Positions 55,091-62,993 of a DNA stretch of 64,000 nt are shown in pieces (the first letter of the stretch is position 1; every line of letters begins with the position of its first letter). Made by a program: the position numbers and the translations under genes. The DNA comes from Streptomyces sp. Ag109_O5-10 (GTDB taxonomy: Bacteria; Actinomycetota; Actinomycetes; Streptomycetales; Streptomycetaceae). The stretch is taken from assembly GCF_900105755.1 (NCBI RefSeq), contig NZ_FNTQ01000001.1, positions 1,798,001 through 1,862,000 of the forward strand. Direction: 5' to 3'. The notes beneath the pieces were generated by a model. That model saw only the letters and a list, made by a program, of their open reading frames with translations, was not told the origin of the DNA and did no database searches.

Positions 55091-55452
55091 GTCCGCGGCG
55101 CAGTCCCGCGCCGAGGACCGCGCCCTGCGGAGCCGTCGGGCTTGTGCTGCCGGACAGGCGGAGCTCCGGAAGCCGGGGAGCGCCGGCCCGGGCGCGGTGG
55201 GGAAACGAGCCGCCGGTCCGCTCATCCGGCCCGGCGATGCGGTTGACCGCGTCCGCAGGACGCCTGGCCGGACGGACTCGGACGGGCGCTGACGTGAGTG
55301 TCGATCTCCTGGCCCCCGGGTGGCCGCCTCGCCCTCCTCGCTGCTCGGCAGGCCGCCCGTACATGATCCGGGCTCTTGCGTTGTCTCCTTGCCGGCGCGT
55401 GCACACCTAGTGTCACGGTCGCAGGATCATCGCGTACGGCGAGGATTCGCCC

Positions 55453-56775
55453 TCAGGGCGAGACGCCCTCGTCCGACTGTGGCAGTCGCAGGGCGAGCAG
55501 GGCGATGTCGTCGTGGGCCCCTGCCACGAGTGCGTTCATCAGCTCGTCGCTCAGCTCGTCGATGTCCTGGTCGACCAGGGCGGCAGCGTGCTGCCGGAGC
55601 CGGGTCATGCCGTGATCCATGGATTCGCCGCGCCGTTCGATCAGACCGTCCGTGTACAACAGCAGGGTGCTGCCCTCGGGCAGGGGCAGGCAGGCACTGG
55701 GCCGTTCGGCGTGCGGGTCGACGCCCAGCAGCAGGCCGTGTGCTTCCCAGAGGTAGGTGGTGTCGCCGTCCGCAGTGACCAGCAGGGGTGGTGGATGTCC
55801 GGCACTCGCCCACTCCAGCTGGTACGGCCCTCCTTCCTGGCCCTTGAGCAGTGCGTACACGCAGGTGGCGGTGCGGTGGCTGTAGAGGGCGTCGACTGCG
55901 AGGTCCAAGCGGCGCAGGATCATGCCGGGGGGCTCCCGGCGGTCGCAGGCGATGCCACGCAGCATGTTCCGGATCTGGCTCATGGTCACGGCGGCATGCA
56001 GATCGTGGCCGGTGACGTCGCCGATGATCAAAGTGGTGTCACCGCCTTCCGGCAGGACGAAGCTGTCGTACCAGTCACCGCCGATCTGCGCGGTGGCGAG
56101 CGCCGGGGAGTAGCGGGCGGTGACGCGCAGACCCGGTACGACGGGCAGGTCCGGTAGCAGAGAGCGCTGGAGGCGCACGGCGACGGCCTGGGTCTCGGCG
56201 TAGAGCCTGGCGTTGTCGAGGGCCAGCGCGATGCGGTGGGTCAGGTCCTCGACCAGTTCCAGGTCAGCCTCGGCCCACGGCGGGTGTCCCTCGCCCCTGA
56301 CGAGGGTCAGCGCACCCAGCACTCGCCGGCGCGCCCGCAGGGGTGCCACGATCACGGAGTCTCCCCCGAGTCGGGCGAACGGTTGCATGGTTGCCTTGTG
56401 CAGCGGATCGGACGCCTCCTGCGCGGTCGGCAGCCGCCCGGCCGACAACAGCAGGGGGCCGCCGCCGCGAAGCACCCGGGACAGCGGTCCTCCTGGCGTC
56501 TCCGGCACCGGCGGCAACGGTCCCGTCAGGCCGGTCAGGGCGGTGTTGGGGTCACGGTGTGAGACACAGACCCGCTCGACGGCGCCGTCCTCGTCCACCA
56601 GATCGGCCGCGGCCCAGTCGGCCAGCCCCGGCACCAGCACGCGGCACACCCGCCTGAGCCCCTCGACCGCGTCCAGCGTGCTCGACAGCGCCGCCGCGCT
56701 CCGGGTGGCGAACGCCAGCTGGTCGAGCGCCGCTCGCAGCGCCGCGGCCGCGTCATCCTCGTCCATGGCGACCAC
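55453..56775 (-). CDS. GAF-PP2C (SpoIIE) phosphatase
   Basis: A start at GTG 56775 or ATG 56766 gives a protein of about 440 residues. A GAF domain (about 25-195) contains ALSSTLDAVEGLRRVCRVLV and SVIVAPLRARRRVLGALTLV. The PP2C/SpoIIE domain (about 210-435) has QIGGDWYDSFVLPEGG, LIIGDVTGHDLHAAVTMSQI, LLLYTDGLIERRGES and AHDDIALLALRLP, so metal ligands are complete. It should dephosphorylate an anti-anti-sigma factor. It is an isolated gene. A STAS partner is not adjacent but two exist elsewhere in the window. Confidence 0.92.
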   Translation of the reverse strand: MVAMDEDDAAAALRAALDQLAFATRSAAALSSTLDAVEGLRRVCRVLVPGLADWAAADLVDEDGAVERVCVSHRDPNTALTGLTGPLPPVPETPGGPLSRVLRGGGPLLLSAGRLPTAQEASDPLHKATMQPFARLGGDSVIVAPLRARRRVLGALTLVRGEGHPPWAEADLELVEDLTHRIALALDNARLYAETQAVAVRLQRSLLPDLPVVPGLRVTARYSPALATAQIGGDWYDSFVLPEGGDTTLIIGDVTGHDLHAAVTMSQIRNMLRGIACDRREPPGMILRRLDLAVDALYSHRTATCVYALLKGQEGGPYQLEWASAGHPPPLLVTADGDTTYLWEAHGLLLGVDPHAERPSACLPLPEGSTLLLYTDGLIERRGESMDHGMTRLRQHAAALVDQDIDELSDELMNALVAGAHDDIALLALRLPQSDEGVSP

Positions 56776-57026
56776 CTACCCGCCTGAGGGCTCTACGGCC
56801 GCTTCCACCCTGGGAAACCACTCCCCGGGCAGTGCACCGCGTCCGTATACGGCAGGGGCCCGGGCATGTCCTTACGGTCTCCCCGGGGCCGAGTCTCCTG
56901 CTTCCGGCGTGTTACCGAGCGTTCTGATCGGCCGGTCCGGCCGGCTCTAGCTCTGCGATCGCAGCATGCGCGGACGTCGCACGGCCTGTCGGACACCCTC
57001 TGGACGCCTTCGGCCCCCGCCACGGG

Positions 57027-57945
57027 TCAGGTCTCGGGCCTGACCGACATCCAGTCGGCGCGGCCGCCCGCCCCGAGCACGTCGACATCGGCACCGAGCT
57101 CGTCGGTCGACCCCTCCCCCAGTTCGCGCCGGGTGATGCGGCCGACCACGAACGGGAAGACCGGCCGCAAGGGCTGGCACCAGCGCAGCCACGGGGGCGC
57201 GTAGATGCTCCGGGCACGGTGTGTGATGCCGGTGGCGGGCCAGTCGGCCACCTGTGCGGGACTGTGGACCCGCCGAGCGAAGGGCGGCTGGTGTCGGCAG
57301 AGGACTCCCATCACCGGGTGCTCGTCCATTCCGGCGATCATGTCGGTGCCGGTCCAGTGCAGGTAGGCGATGCCGACCGCGACCCCCTCGGGGGGCGACC
57401 TCACCGCGCAGCGCCAGGGCGAAGGACTCCGCGCCTGCCTTGGACGCGCAGTAGGCGCTCATCATCCGAGCGGAGCCGAACGCTGCGGTCGAGGCGATCT
57501 GGAGGAAGTAACCTCCGGTCCGCTCGAGTTGGGGAAGGAAGGCCCTCGCGGTGTTCGCCGCCCCGACCAGGTTGACGTCGACGACGCGTCGCCACAGCTC
57601 GGCCTCGGTGCGGGTGAAGGGCCCGCCGACGGCGATGCCGGCGTTGGCCACGACGACGTCGGCCGGTCCGAGCCGCTCCTCGACCTGCCGCGCAGCCCTG
57701 TCGAGGGCGACCTGATCGGTCACGTCCGCCTCGATGCAGACGGTCATGACGGCCAGTGACGCCGCCACCTGGGACAGCGTCTCCTCCTCACGACCGAGCA
57801 GAGCGATCCGCATGCCCTCCGCGGACAGGCGCCGCACCAGTGCCTCGCCGACGCCGCGCGCCGCCCCCGTGACCATAGCGACCCGGCCACGCAGTGGGCC
57901 GTCGCGCATGGCGGCAGGCGGACGGCTGCCGAGGACAGTACGCAT
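57027..57945 (-). pseudogene. SDR oxidoreductase interrupted by a one-base shift
   Basis: ATG at 57945 follows GAGATGAGGG. The frame has VAMVTGAARGVGEALVRRLS (TGxxxGxG), VVVANAGIAVGGPF and YCASKAGAESFALALRGEV with the YxxxK pair. At a run of six G (57390-57395 on the plus strand) one extra base shifts the frame. The other frame continues VAVGIAYLHWTGTDMIAGMD to a stop at 57027. All SDR parts are therefore present across two frames. This could be a sequencing error, a phase-variable homopolymer or a fresh mutation. Confidence 0.75.
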
Positions 57946-58162
57946 GCGACCCTCATCTCTCCCGCTGCCGTGGTCGGCCGCCTCCCCGCGTACCCGTAAC
58001 TCACAGCCGGTCACCCCGCACGAGAGCCGGATCGTCGGCGGCATCGAGGCTTGAGCCGCGACCGCCCATGTAGGACTTCCGGAGGGGAGCAGCGTGCTCC
58101 CACGGTCGGCGACCTGCTGCTTGCCGAACGACGGTTCGTGGGGCCTGTGCCCGCGCCGCCGC

Positions 58163-58531
58163 TCATGCCGCGTCGCGCCAGGCGGCGATACCGGTCACCG
58201 TGACCGCGACGGTGACCGGCTCCGCGGCACCGTGGGTGGCGAGGTGAGTGACGAGGGTGGCTGTCACCCGGTCGTGGACGATTCGGGCGATGTCCAGCGC
58301 CCGCTGACCCTCCGTCAGGACGCAGCGCACCTCGATGTGCCATCCGGAACCGTCCGGCGCCCGGTCGGCGCGTACGCCGGCCTCGGGCGGCGTGGTGTCC
58401 GCCCGGGTGGGCGCGGCGGCTGCCGCGAGGCGCCGGGCGAGGCGGGGCTGCAGGGCGGCCACGCCAGGAACCGCGAGGGCTGCCTCGGCCGCGACGCCGA
58501 GGAGCGCGGTGGTGCCGGTGGCGGTCATCAT
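58163..58531 (-). CDS. Asp23-like small protein, 122 residues
   Basis: Its ATG at 58531 overlaps the stop of the upstream gene (ATGA). The protein begins MMTATGTTALLGVAAEAALA VPGV and has the family-type core PPEAGVRADRAPDGSGWHIE, then ARIVHDRVTATLVTHLATHG and VTVAVTVTGI, resembling the beta-alpha pattern of Asp23/Gls24 domains. Assignment is by overall pattern and operon position after a sigma factor and an Asp23-like gene. It is probably a cytoplasmic partner in the envelope stress complex. Confidence 0.6.
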   Translation of the reverse strand: MMTATGTTALLGVAAEAALAVPGVAALQPRLARRLAAAAAPTRADTTPPEAGVRADRAPDGSGWHIEVRCVLTEGQRALDIARIVHDRVTATLVTHLATHGAAEPVTVAVTVTGIAAWRDAA

Positions 58532-59199
58532 GCGCCACCGCCCGTCGGGAGGCGGGGACCGAGGGTCGGTCCCGGTTCCAGTACGTCGGCCACGGTGATG
58601 TCGACGGCTGTCACCGTGAGCCCCAGGTCCTGTCCGGCCGAGTGGAGGACCGATCGGCGCACCTGGTGGACCCGTTCGGGCAGCGGGCGGTCGAGGGCGG
58701 CGGCCAGGGTCATGGTCACCCGCACGTCGGTGCCGTTGCCCTCGGGTACGAGCCGGCAGGTCGCGGCCCTGGCACCGGGGACCGTGTCCGCGGCCCGCCT
58801 CAGTACCTTCGCCGCGGCGCTCTCCGCGATCCGCAGGTCCCGGTCCGGGTCGGCCAGGGGCAGCAGCCGCCCGAACCGGACCTCTGCCCTGACGACGTCC
58901 ATGACCCGGTCGGCGAGTGCGTGCAGGCCCGGAGGGTCCTCGTCGCGCAGTGTCCGGGCGGCCGCGTTCACCGTGGCCAGTCCCTCGACCGCCTCTCGGC
59001 AGTGAGGACAGGACGCCGGGTGCGGGTCCACGGCCGGCGGTGCCTCCCGCGCCTGTTCCCAGACCCGGCTGAGCAGGCGGCCGCAGGGCAGTACCTCATC
59101 GCCTGCGATCGGGGGCACGTCGGCGGCGGCCCAGCCGTTGCGGGGCCCGTCGGCTCCGGGCGGTTCGGGAGGCCGCGTGTGCGGGTCGTCTAGCGCCAT
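58528..59199 (-). CDS. Asp23-like protein with N-terminal HxxxCxxC anti-sigma-type motif
   Basis: ATG at 59199 lies ten bases inside the end of the ECF sigma gene. The 223-residue product has an N-terminal segment LPCGRLLSRVWEQ followed by PHPASCPHCREAVEGL, an H-x3-C-x2-C arrangement as in zinc-binding anti-sigma factors, and a C-terminal half of Asp23/Gls24 character (RIAESAAAKVLRRAADTVPG; VRVTMTLAAALDRPLPERVH). No membrane helix is present. The fusion and its overlap with the sigma gene suggest that it is the anti-sigma factor of that sigma, sensing through the Asp23 system (inference). Confidence 0.75.
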   Translation of the reverse strand: MALDDPHTRPPEPPGADGPRNGWAAADVPPIAGDEVLPCGRLLSRVWEQAREAPPAVDPHPASCPHCREAVEGLATVNAAARTLRDEDPPGLHALADRVMDVVRAEVRFGRLLPLADPDRDLRIAESAAAKVLRRAADTVPGARAATCRLVPEGNGTDVRVTMTLAAALDRPLPERVHQVRRSVLHSAGQDLGLTVTAVDITVADVLEPGPTLGPRLPTGGGA

Positions 59200-59765
59200 G
59201 AGCCCATCGCCTCCTGCAGGGATCGGCGTGCCCTGAACAGTCTGCCGCGTACCGTCTGCTCGCCGGTACGCGTCACGTGCGCTATCTCCTTGTAGGGCAG
59301 GCCCTGCACCTCCCGCAGGATCCAGCAGACCCGCTGTCCGGCGTCCAGCTCGGCGAGTGCGCGGAACAGGGCGGCCGTGGCCGCGTCCTGCTCGGCGGCC
59401 CGGGCGGGCTGGCTCCACGCGTCGCCCGCCGCGGGTTCGGCGACGGTGTCCAGGGGGAGGGGCGGCGGCCGGCGGTGGCACATGGTCTGGCAGCGGTTGA
59501 CGGTGATCCGGTACATCCAGGTGCGGAACTCCGCCCTGTGGCGGTATTCCGGCAGGTGGCGCCAGGCGCTGACGAAGGCGTCCTGAACGGCCTCTTCTGC
59601 GTCCTGGGGGTTGCCCAGCATGCAGCGGGCCAGGGTCAGGAGGGAGCGGCTGTGCCGCTGGACGAGAACGGCGAAGGCGTCCTCGTCTCCCTCGGCCGCC
59701 CGCACCGCCAGCAGACGGTCGGGCAGGCCGCACCCCAGTCGTGAGGAAGCAGTGCGTTCGATCAT
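59190..59765 (-). CDS. ECF sigma factor of the Asp23/AmaP cluster
   Basis: ATG at 59765 follows GGGAG. The 191-residue protein has region 2 (AFAVLVQRHSRSLLTLARCM; PQDAEEAVQDAFVSAWRHLP; FRTWMYRITVNRCQTMCHRR) and region 4 (QRVCWILREVQGLPYKEIAH; ARRSLQEAMGSW), the standard ECF layout. It is divergent from an Asp23 gene and overlaps the zinc-motif protein downstream, so a sigma/anti-sigma pair controlling the divergent cluster is likely. Promoter elements in the 59766-59919 gap could not be identified with confidence. Confidence 0.92.
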   Translation of the reverse strand: MIERTASSRLGCGLPDRLLAVRAAEGDEDAFAVLVQRHSRSLLTLARCMLGNPQDAEEAVQDAFVSAWRHLPEYRHRAEFRTWMYRITVNRCQTMCHRRPPPLPLDTVAEPAAGDAWSQPARAAEQDAATAALFRALAELDAGQRVCWILREVQGLPYKEIAHVTRTGEQTVRGRLFRARRSLQEAMGSWR

Positions 59766-59919
59766 GGCGCTCCCACGCAGGCTCGGAACGACCGTGTACC
59801 CTCGAAAAGAGATGTGATGCACGTCACACACCAGGGCACGTGAGGACTCCGCCACTCGATATGTCCAACTTTCGACGGGCATCATTCCGGTGCCCGGCCG
59901 ACCGATCGAGGCGACCGCC

Positions 59920-60417
59920 ATGACGGACAACATCACCAGCGTCGGCGGGGGCAGCCGGCCCGAAGCGGGCGTGAGCGCGCTCAAGGGCCGCACCGGGGCC
60001 GGGGCTCCGGCCGAGACACGGGGCAGGACCACCATCGCGGACGGTGTGGTGGCCAAGATCGCGGGCATGGCCGCCCGCGAGGTACCGGGCATCCACAGCC
60101 TGGGCGCGGGGATGGCCCGCGCCTTCGGCGCCATGCGCGAACGCGTCCCCGGCGCAGGCGGAGGCGGAGGCGGAGCGGTCACCCGCGGCGTCAAGGTCGA
60201 GGTCGGGGAACGGCAGGCCGCGGTGGACCTGGACGTCGTCGTCGAGTACGGCGTCTCCATCGTCGACGTCGCGGGCGGCGTACGCACCAACGTCATCAGC
60301 GCCGTGGAGCGGATGACGGGCCTGGAGGTCGTCGAGGTGAACATCGCCGTCGACGACGTCCATCTGCCTGACGACGAGGAGGAACAGACCGAACCGAACG
60401 AGGGCCGCGTGAGGTGA
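59920..60417 (+). CDS. Asp23/Gls24-family envelope stress protein
   Basis: ATG at 59920 follows GAGGCGACC and gives 165 residues. The family core reads RTTIADGVVAKIAGMAAREV PGI, then GVKVEVGERQAAVDLDVVVE YGVSI and VRTNVISAVERMTGLEVVEV NIAVDDV, the classic beta-beta-helix order. A glycine-rich loop (GAGGGGGGAV) lies before the first strand. Asp23 proteins are held at the membrane by AmaP, which is encoded at 61841-62449. The tail is acidic (DDEEEQTEPNEG). First gene of the rightward operon. Confidence 0.92.
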   Translation: MTDNITSVGGGSRPEAGVSALKGRTGAGAPAETRGRTTIADGVVAKIAGMAAREVPGIHSLGAGMARAFGAMRERVPGAGGGGGGAVTRGVKVEVGERQAAVDLDVVVEYGVSIVDVAGGVRTNVISAVERMTGLEVVEVNIAVDDVHLPDDEEEQTEPNEGRVR

Positions 60418-60501
60418 CCGCTGCCAGGAGCACCGCCGTGTCCTCGGGCCCGAGCGGATGATCACGGCAAGAGGGACGCTCGCGAGACGGGTGAGTGCGA
60501 G

Positions 60502-60669
60502 ATGAACACAGCAACGACGGGACTCGCGGCCGGCATGGCCCTCGGCTTCGCCGGCTACTTCGGCGGCTTCTGGGCCTTTCTGCTGGTGCTGGTCCTGGGT
60601 GCGGCGGGGCTAATCGTCGGCCTCGTCGTACAGGGCGACCTGGACCTCCGGACACGGAGGCAGCGGTGA
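60502..60669 (+). CDS. Small membrane protein of the Asp23 operon (DUF2273-like)
   Basis: ATG at 60502 opens 55 residues: MNTATTGLAAGMALGFAGYF, then GFWAFLLVLVLGAAGLIVGL, ending RTRRQR. One or two helices, as in the DUF2273 or related small proteins that accompany Asp23 and AmaP. The stop overlaps the next start (GTGA at 60666-60669). It may aid anchoring. Too short for confident family placement. Confidence 0.7.
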   Translation: MNTATTGLAAGMALGFAGYFGGFWAFLLVLVLGAAGLIVGLVVQGDLDLRTRRQR

Positions 60670-61073
60670 AGACCCGGCCCGGTTCCCCCGGCGAGGGGTC
60701 GGGCCCGCCGGCACTGGCCGCCGGGCTGCCGCCCCCGGCCGAGCGGGGCGCCACCGTCATCCCGGACAGGGTGGTCGCCCGTATCGCCGCACAGGCCGCG
60801 CGCGCGGCGCAGTCGCGGCGCGCCGCCGTACCGCCCGATCGGGGCGGACCTGCGGCACCCCACGCCTCCGCCGCCGTCCGTTCCGGATCGGTGCGCCTGC
60901 ATCTGACCATGGACCTGCCCTACCCCACCGACATCCCCCGTGTCTGCGAGCGGATCCAGCGGGACGTCGCCGAACGGGTCGCCCAGCTGACCGGGCTGCG
61001 AGTGGGAGAGGTCCTCCTCACCGTCCGGCGGCTGGTGACCGCCACCGACTCGAGCCGGGGGCGGGTCCGGTGA
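60666..61073 (+). CDS. Asp23-like protein, 135 residues
   Basis: GTG at 60666 overlaps the previous stop and has GGAGG upstream. It contains ERGATVIPDRVVARIAAQAA (helix 1 in the form typical of the family) and VRLHLTMDLPYPTDIPRVCE and VAERVAQLTGLRVGEVLLTV, the second half of an Asp23 fold. The first beta strands are short. It is one of four Asp23-type proteins in this cluster. It probably forms mixed complexes with the 165-residue Asp23 protein. Confidence 0.82.
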   Translation: MKTRPGSPGEGSGPPALAAGLPPPAERGATVIPDRVVARIAAQAARAAQSRRAAVPPDRGGPAAPHASAAVRSGSVRLHLTMDLPYPTDIPRVCERIQRDVAERVAQLTGLRVGEVLLTVRRLVTATDSSRGRVR

Positions 61074-61122
61074 GCGGCCGGGCGGCCCGGGTCACCGGGC
61101 ACGCCGTGCAGGAAGGGCGATC

Positions 61123-61812
61123 GTGATGACATCCGGTCCACCTCCCCCGGGCCGCGGCTCCGCGCCGTCCACGCACCGTGCCGCGGTGCCGCTGACGAAG
61201 GAGCCCGACCCTCCCGAACGCGACGTGTCCACCTCGGACCTCACAGCCGGTGAGCGCGAAGGAGGACACCGAACACATCGCAAGTGGTCCGCGCGCCGCA
61301 TCACGGCGGCGATGGTCGCCGCGGTGATCCTCGTGGCCGCGGTCGCGGCGCTCGTCGACGTCGTCGCCGTACGGGTGGGACGTCCTGCGGCGGCCTGGCG
61401 GCGGCACCTGGCCGACGAACTGGCGACCCGCCCGGTGGACGACGTGTGGATGCTGACGGGGGCCGCCGTGGCCGCCGCCGTCGGCGTCTGGCTGATCGTC
61501 CTGGCCCTCACCCCCGGTCAGCGACGCTGGCTGCCCCTGCGCTCACCCGCCGGCTGCCCGCGATTGCGGGCCTTCGTGGACCGCAACAGCGCCGCCGTCC
61601 TGCTGCGCGACGCCGCCATGCGGGTCCCCGGAGTCGGCGCGGCGCACGTCCTGGTGGGCCGCCACCGCATCAAAGCCCGCGCGGACGTCCGCTTCCGAGA
61701 CCCCCGACAGGTGAAGGACGACCTCACCGCCGTCCTCGACGAGGAGCGCGACCGGCTCGCCCTCGCCCGTCCTCCCCGCATCGCCGTACGGGCGCGGCGA
61801 CGCACCCGCTGA
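61123..61812 (+). CDS. DUF6286-like membrane protein
   Basis: GTG at 61123 (or ATG at 61126) gives 229 residues. A 60-residue polar N-terminus is followed by two helices: ITAAMVAAVILVAAVAALVD and MLTGAAVAAAVGVWLIVLAL. The last 95 residues (LLRDAAMRVPGVGAAHVLVG; VRFRDPRQVKDDLTAVLDEE) repeat an Asp23-like beta-helix pattern. This matches the DUF6286/AmaP-like group found in actinobacterial Asp23 operons. It probably anchors Asp23 proteins at the membrane. Confidence 0.82.
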   Translation: MMTSGPPPPGRGSAPSTHRAAVPLTKEPDPPERDVSTSDLTAGEREGGHRTHRKWSARRITAAMVAAVILVAAVAALVDVVAVRVGRPAAAWRRHLADELATRPVDDVWMLTGAAVAAAVGVWLIVLALTPGQRRWLPLRSPAGCPRLRAFVDRNSAAVLLRDAAMRVPGVGAAHVLVGRHRIKARADVRFRDPRQVKDDLTAVLDEERDRLALARPPRIAVRARRRTR

Positions 61813-61840
61813 CACAAGACCCGCAGCACCGGAGCCCGCC

Positions 61841-62449
61841 ATGACGCCGCGATCCGCCCTCAACCGCACTCTGCTGGCCCTCGCCGGACTGGTCCTCCTC
61901 GGCGGCGGACTGCTCATCCTCTTCGCCGGGCTCGGCCTTTACCGGCGGTACGATCTGGCCCCACCCGCCGGCTGGCCCCTGACCACCCCGGCCGACGTCC
62001 TGCTCGGCTCCGCCGACCGGGCCCGCTGGAGCAGCCAGGGCTGGTGGTGGTGGCCCGCGGTCATCGCCGCCCTCGTCCTCACCGCCCTGCTCGCCCTGTG
62101 GTGGCTGCTCGCCCAGCTGAGCCGACGTCGCCCCGGCTCACTGCCCGTCGGCGGCACACCCCCGCAGGAGGGCGTCGAACTGCGCGACCGGGCACTCAGC
62201 GAAGCGATCGCGAACGAAGCCGGTGCCCTGCCAGGGGTAGGCCATGCGGCCGTACTCATCACCGGCCGACCGGGCCGCCACCGCACCCGCATCGAGCTCA
62301 CCCTCACTCCCGAGGGCACGCCCGGCGCCACTCTCGGTGCCCTGTGTGAAGGCCCGCTCCGCACCGCCCGGCGGTCCACCGGCCTTGCTGACATGCCCAC
62401 CGAGGTCCGCCTGCAGGTCGCCCGCCACAAACCACACCGGGTGGAGTAG
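61841..62449 (+). CDS. AmaP-type alkaline shock response membrane anchor
   Basis: ATG at 61841 opens 202 residues with two membrane helices: LLALAGLVLLGGGLLILFAG (about 10-32) and WPAVIAALVLTALLALWWLL (about 71-91). The cytoplasmic domain begins EGVELRDRALSEAIANEAGA and has HAAVLITGRPGRHRTRIELT, an AmaP-like Asp23-binding region. It is the last gene of the rightward operon before a hairpin. AmaP tethers Asp23 to the membrane during envelope stress. Confidence 0.85.
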   Translation: MTPRSALNRTLLALAGLVLLGGGLLILFAGLGLYRRYDLAPPAGWPLTTPADVLLGSADRARWSSQGWWWWPAVIAALVLTALLALWWLLAQLSRRRPGSLPVGGTPPQEGVELRDRALSEAIANEAGALPGVGHAAVLITGRPGRHRTRIELTLTPEGTPGATLGALCEGPLRTARRSTGLADMPTEVRLQVARHKPHRVE

Positions 62450-62483
62450 AAGGGATCGACCATTGCCACCTCAACGCGCTTTC

Positions 62484-62507
62484 AGTCCCTCGTAGTTCGC
62501 AGGGACT
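62484..62507. terminator. Hairpin between amaP-type gene and DUF6131 gene
   Basis: AGTCCCT, a 10-base loop, AGGGACT: a 7-bp stem 35 bp after the stop at 62449. It could attenuate or end the Asp23 operon transcript before the small membrane gene. Confidence 0.4.
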
Positions 62508-62533
62508 CAGCACTACTCCCCAAAGGAGAGATC

Positions 62534-62689
62534 ATGATCATCCTGGGCATCATTCTGCTCGTCGTCGGCTTCCTCGCCGGGATATCCATCCTGTGGACCA
62601 TCGGAATCATCCTGCTGGTCGTCGGAGCCATCCTGTGGATCCTCGGCGCGATGGGACACGCCGTCGCCGGTCGACGCCACTACTGGTAG
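62534..62689 (+). CDS. DUF6131 small membrane protein, 51 residues
   Basis: ATG at 62534 follows AAAGGAGAG with ideal spacing, one of the strongest ribosome sites in the window. The protein has two hydrophobic segments (MIILGIILLVVGFLAGISIL and WTIGIILLVVGAILWILGAM) and a basic end GHAVAGRRHYW. DUF6131 proteins are widespread in actinobacteria and stress-associated but uncharacterised. A broken relative lies at 2637-2714. Confidence 0.88.
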   Translation: MIILGIILLVVGFLAGISILWTIGIILLVVGAILWILGAMGHAVAGRRHYW

Positions 62690-62993
62690 TCGGGATCCTG
62701 CCCCGCAGGCAGTGAGCCGGGCCGCGGGCAGGGCGGCAGACGGCGCGGACCCCTCAAAACGTTCGCGGCGCCGGAGAGGTCGATCCGGCAGAGGTCGCCG
62801 CCGGTGCCGACCAGCCGCCGCGGCTCGGACGCGGCGCGCACGAGCGCACGGCCGACTCGATGGGAGTCGGTGGACCGGCCCCCACGATCCGGGCGGAAGT
62901 TCCCCACCGCGTCGGCCCGTGAGTCTCCGTCGGGAGTTCGTATGCACAGCGCCTTCGTGAAGATCCGCCAGAACGTCCCCCCGGGCCACGGCG
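62690..62993. other. 300 bases with no recognised gene
   Basis: Minus-strand frames read RIDLSGAANVLRG but lead nowhere convincing. The stretch leads to the SpoIIE phosphatase at 62994 and should contain its promoter. Confidence 0.4.

Noticed and set aside
59766..59919. GGAAC element as an ECF -35 in the divergent gap
   Set aside because: A GGAAC string is present, but no matching -10 with suitable spacing was seen in either direction.
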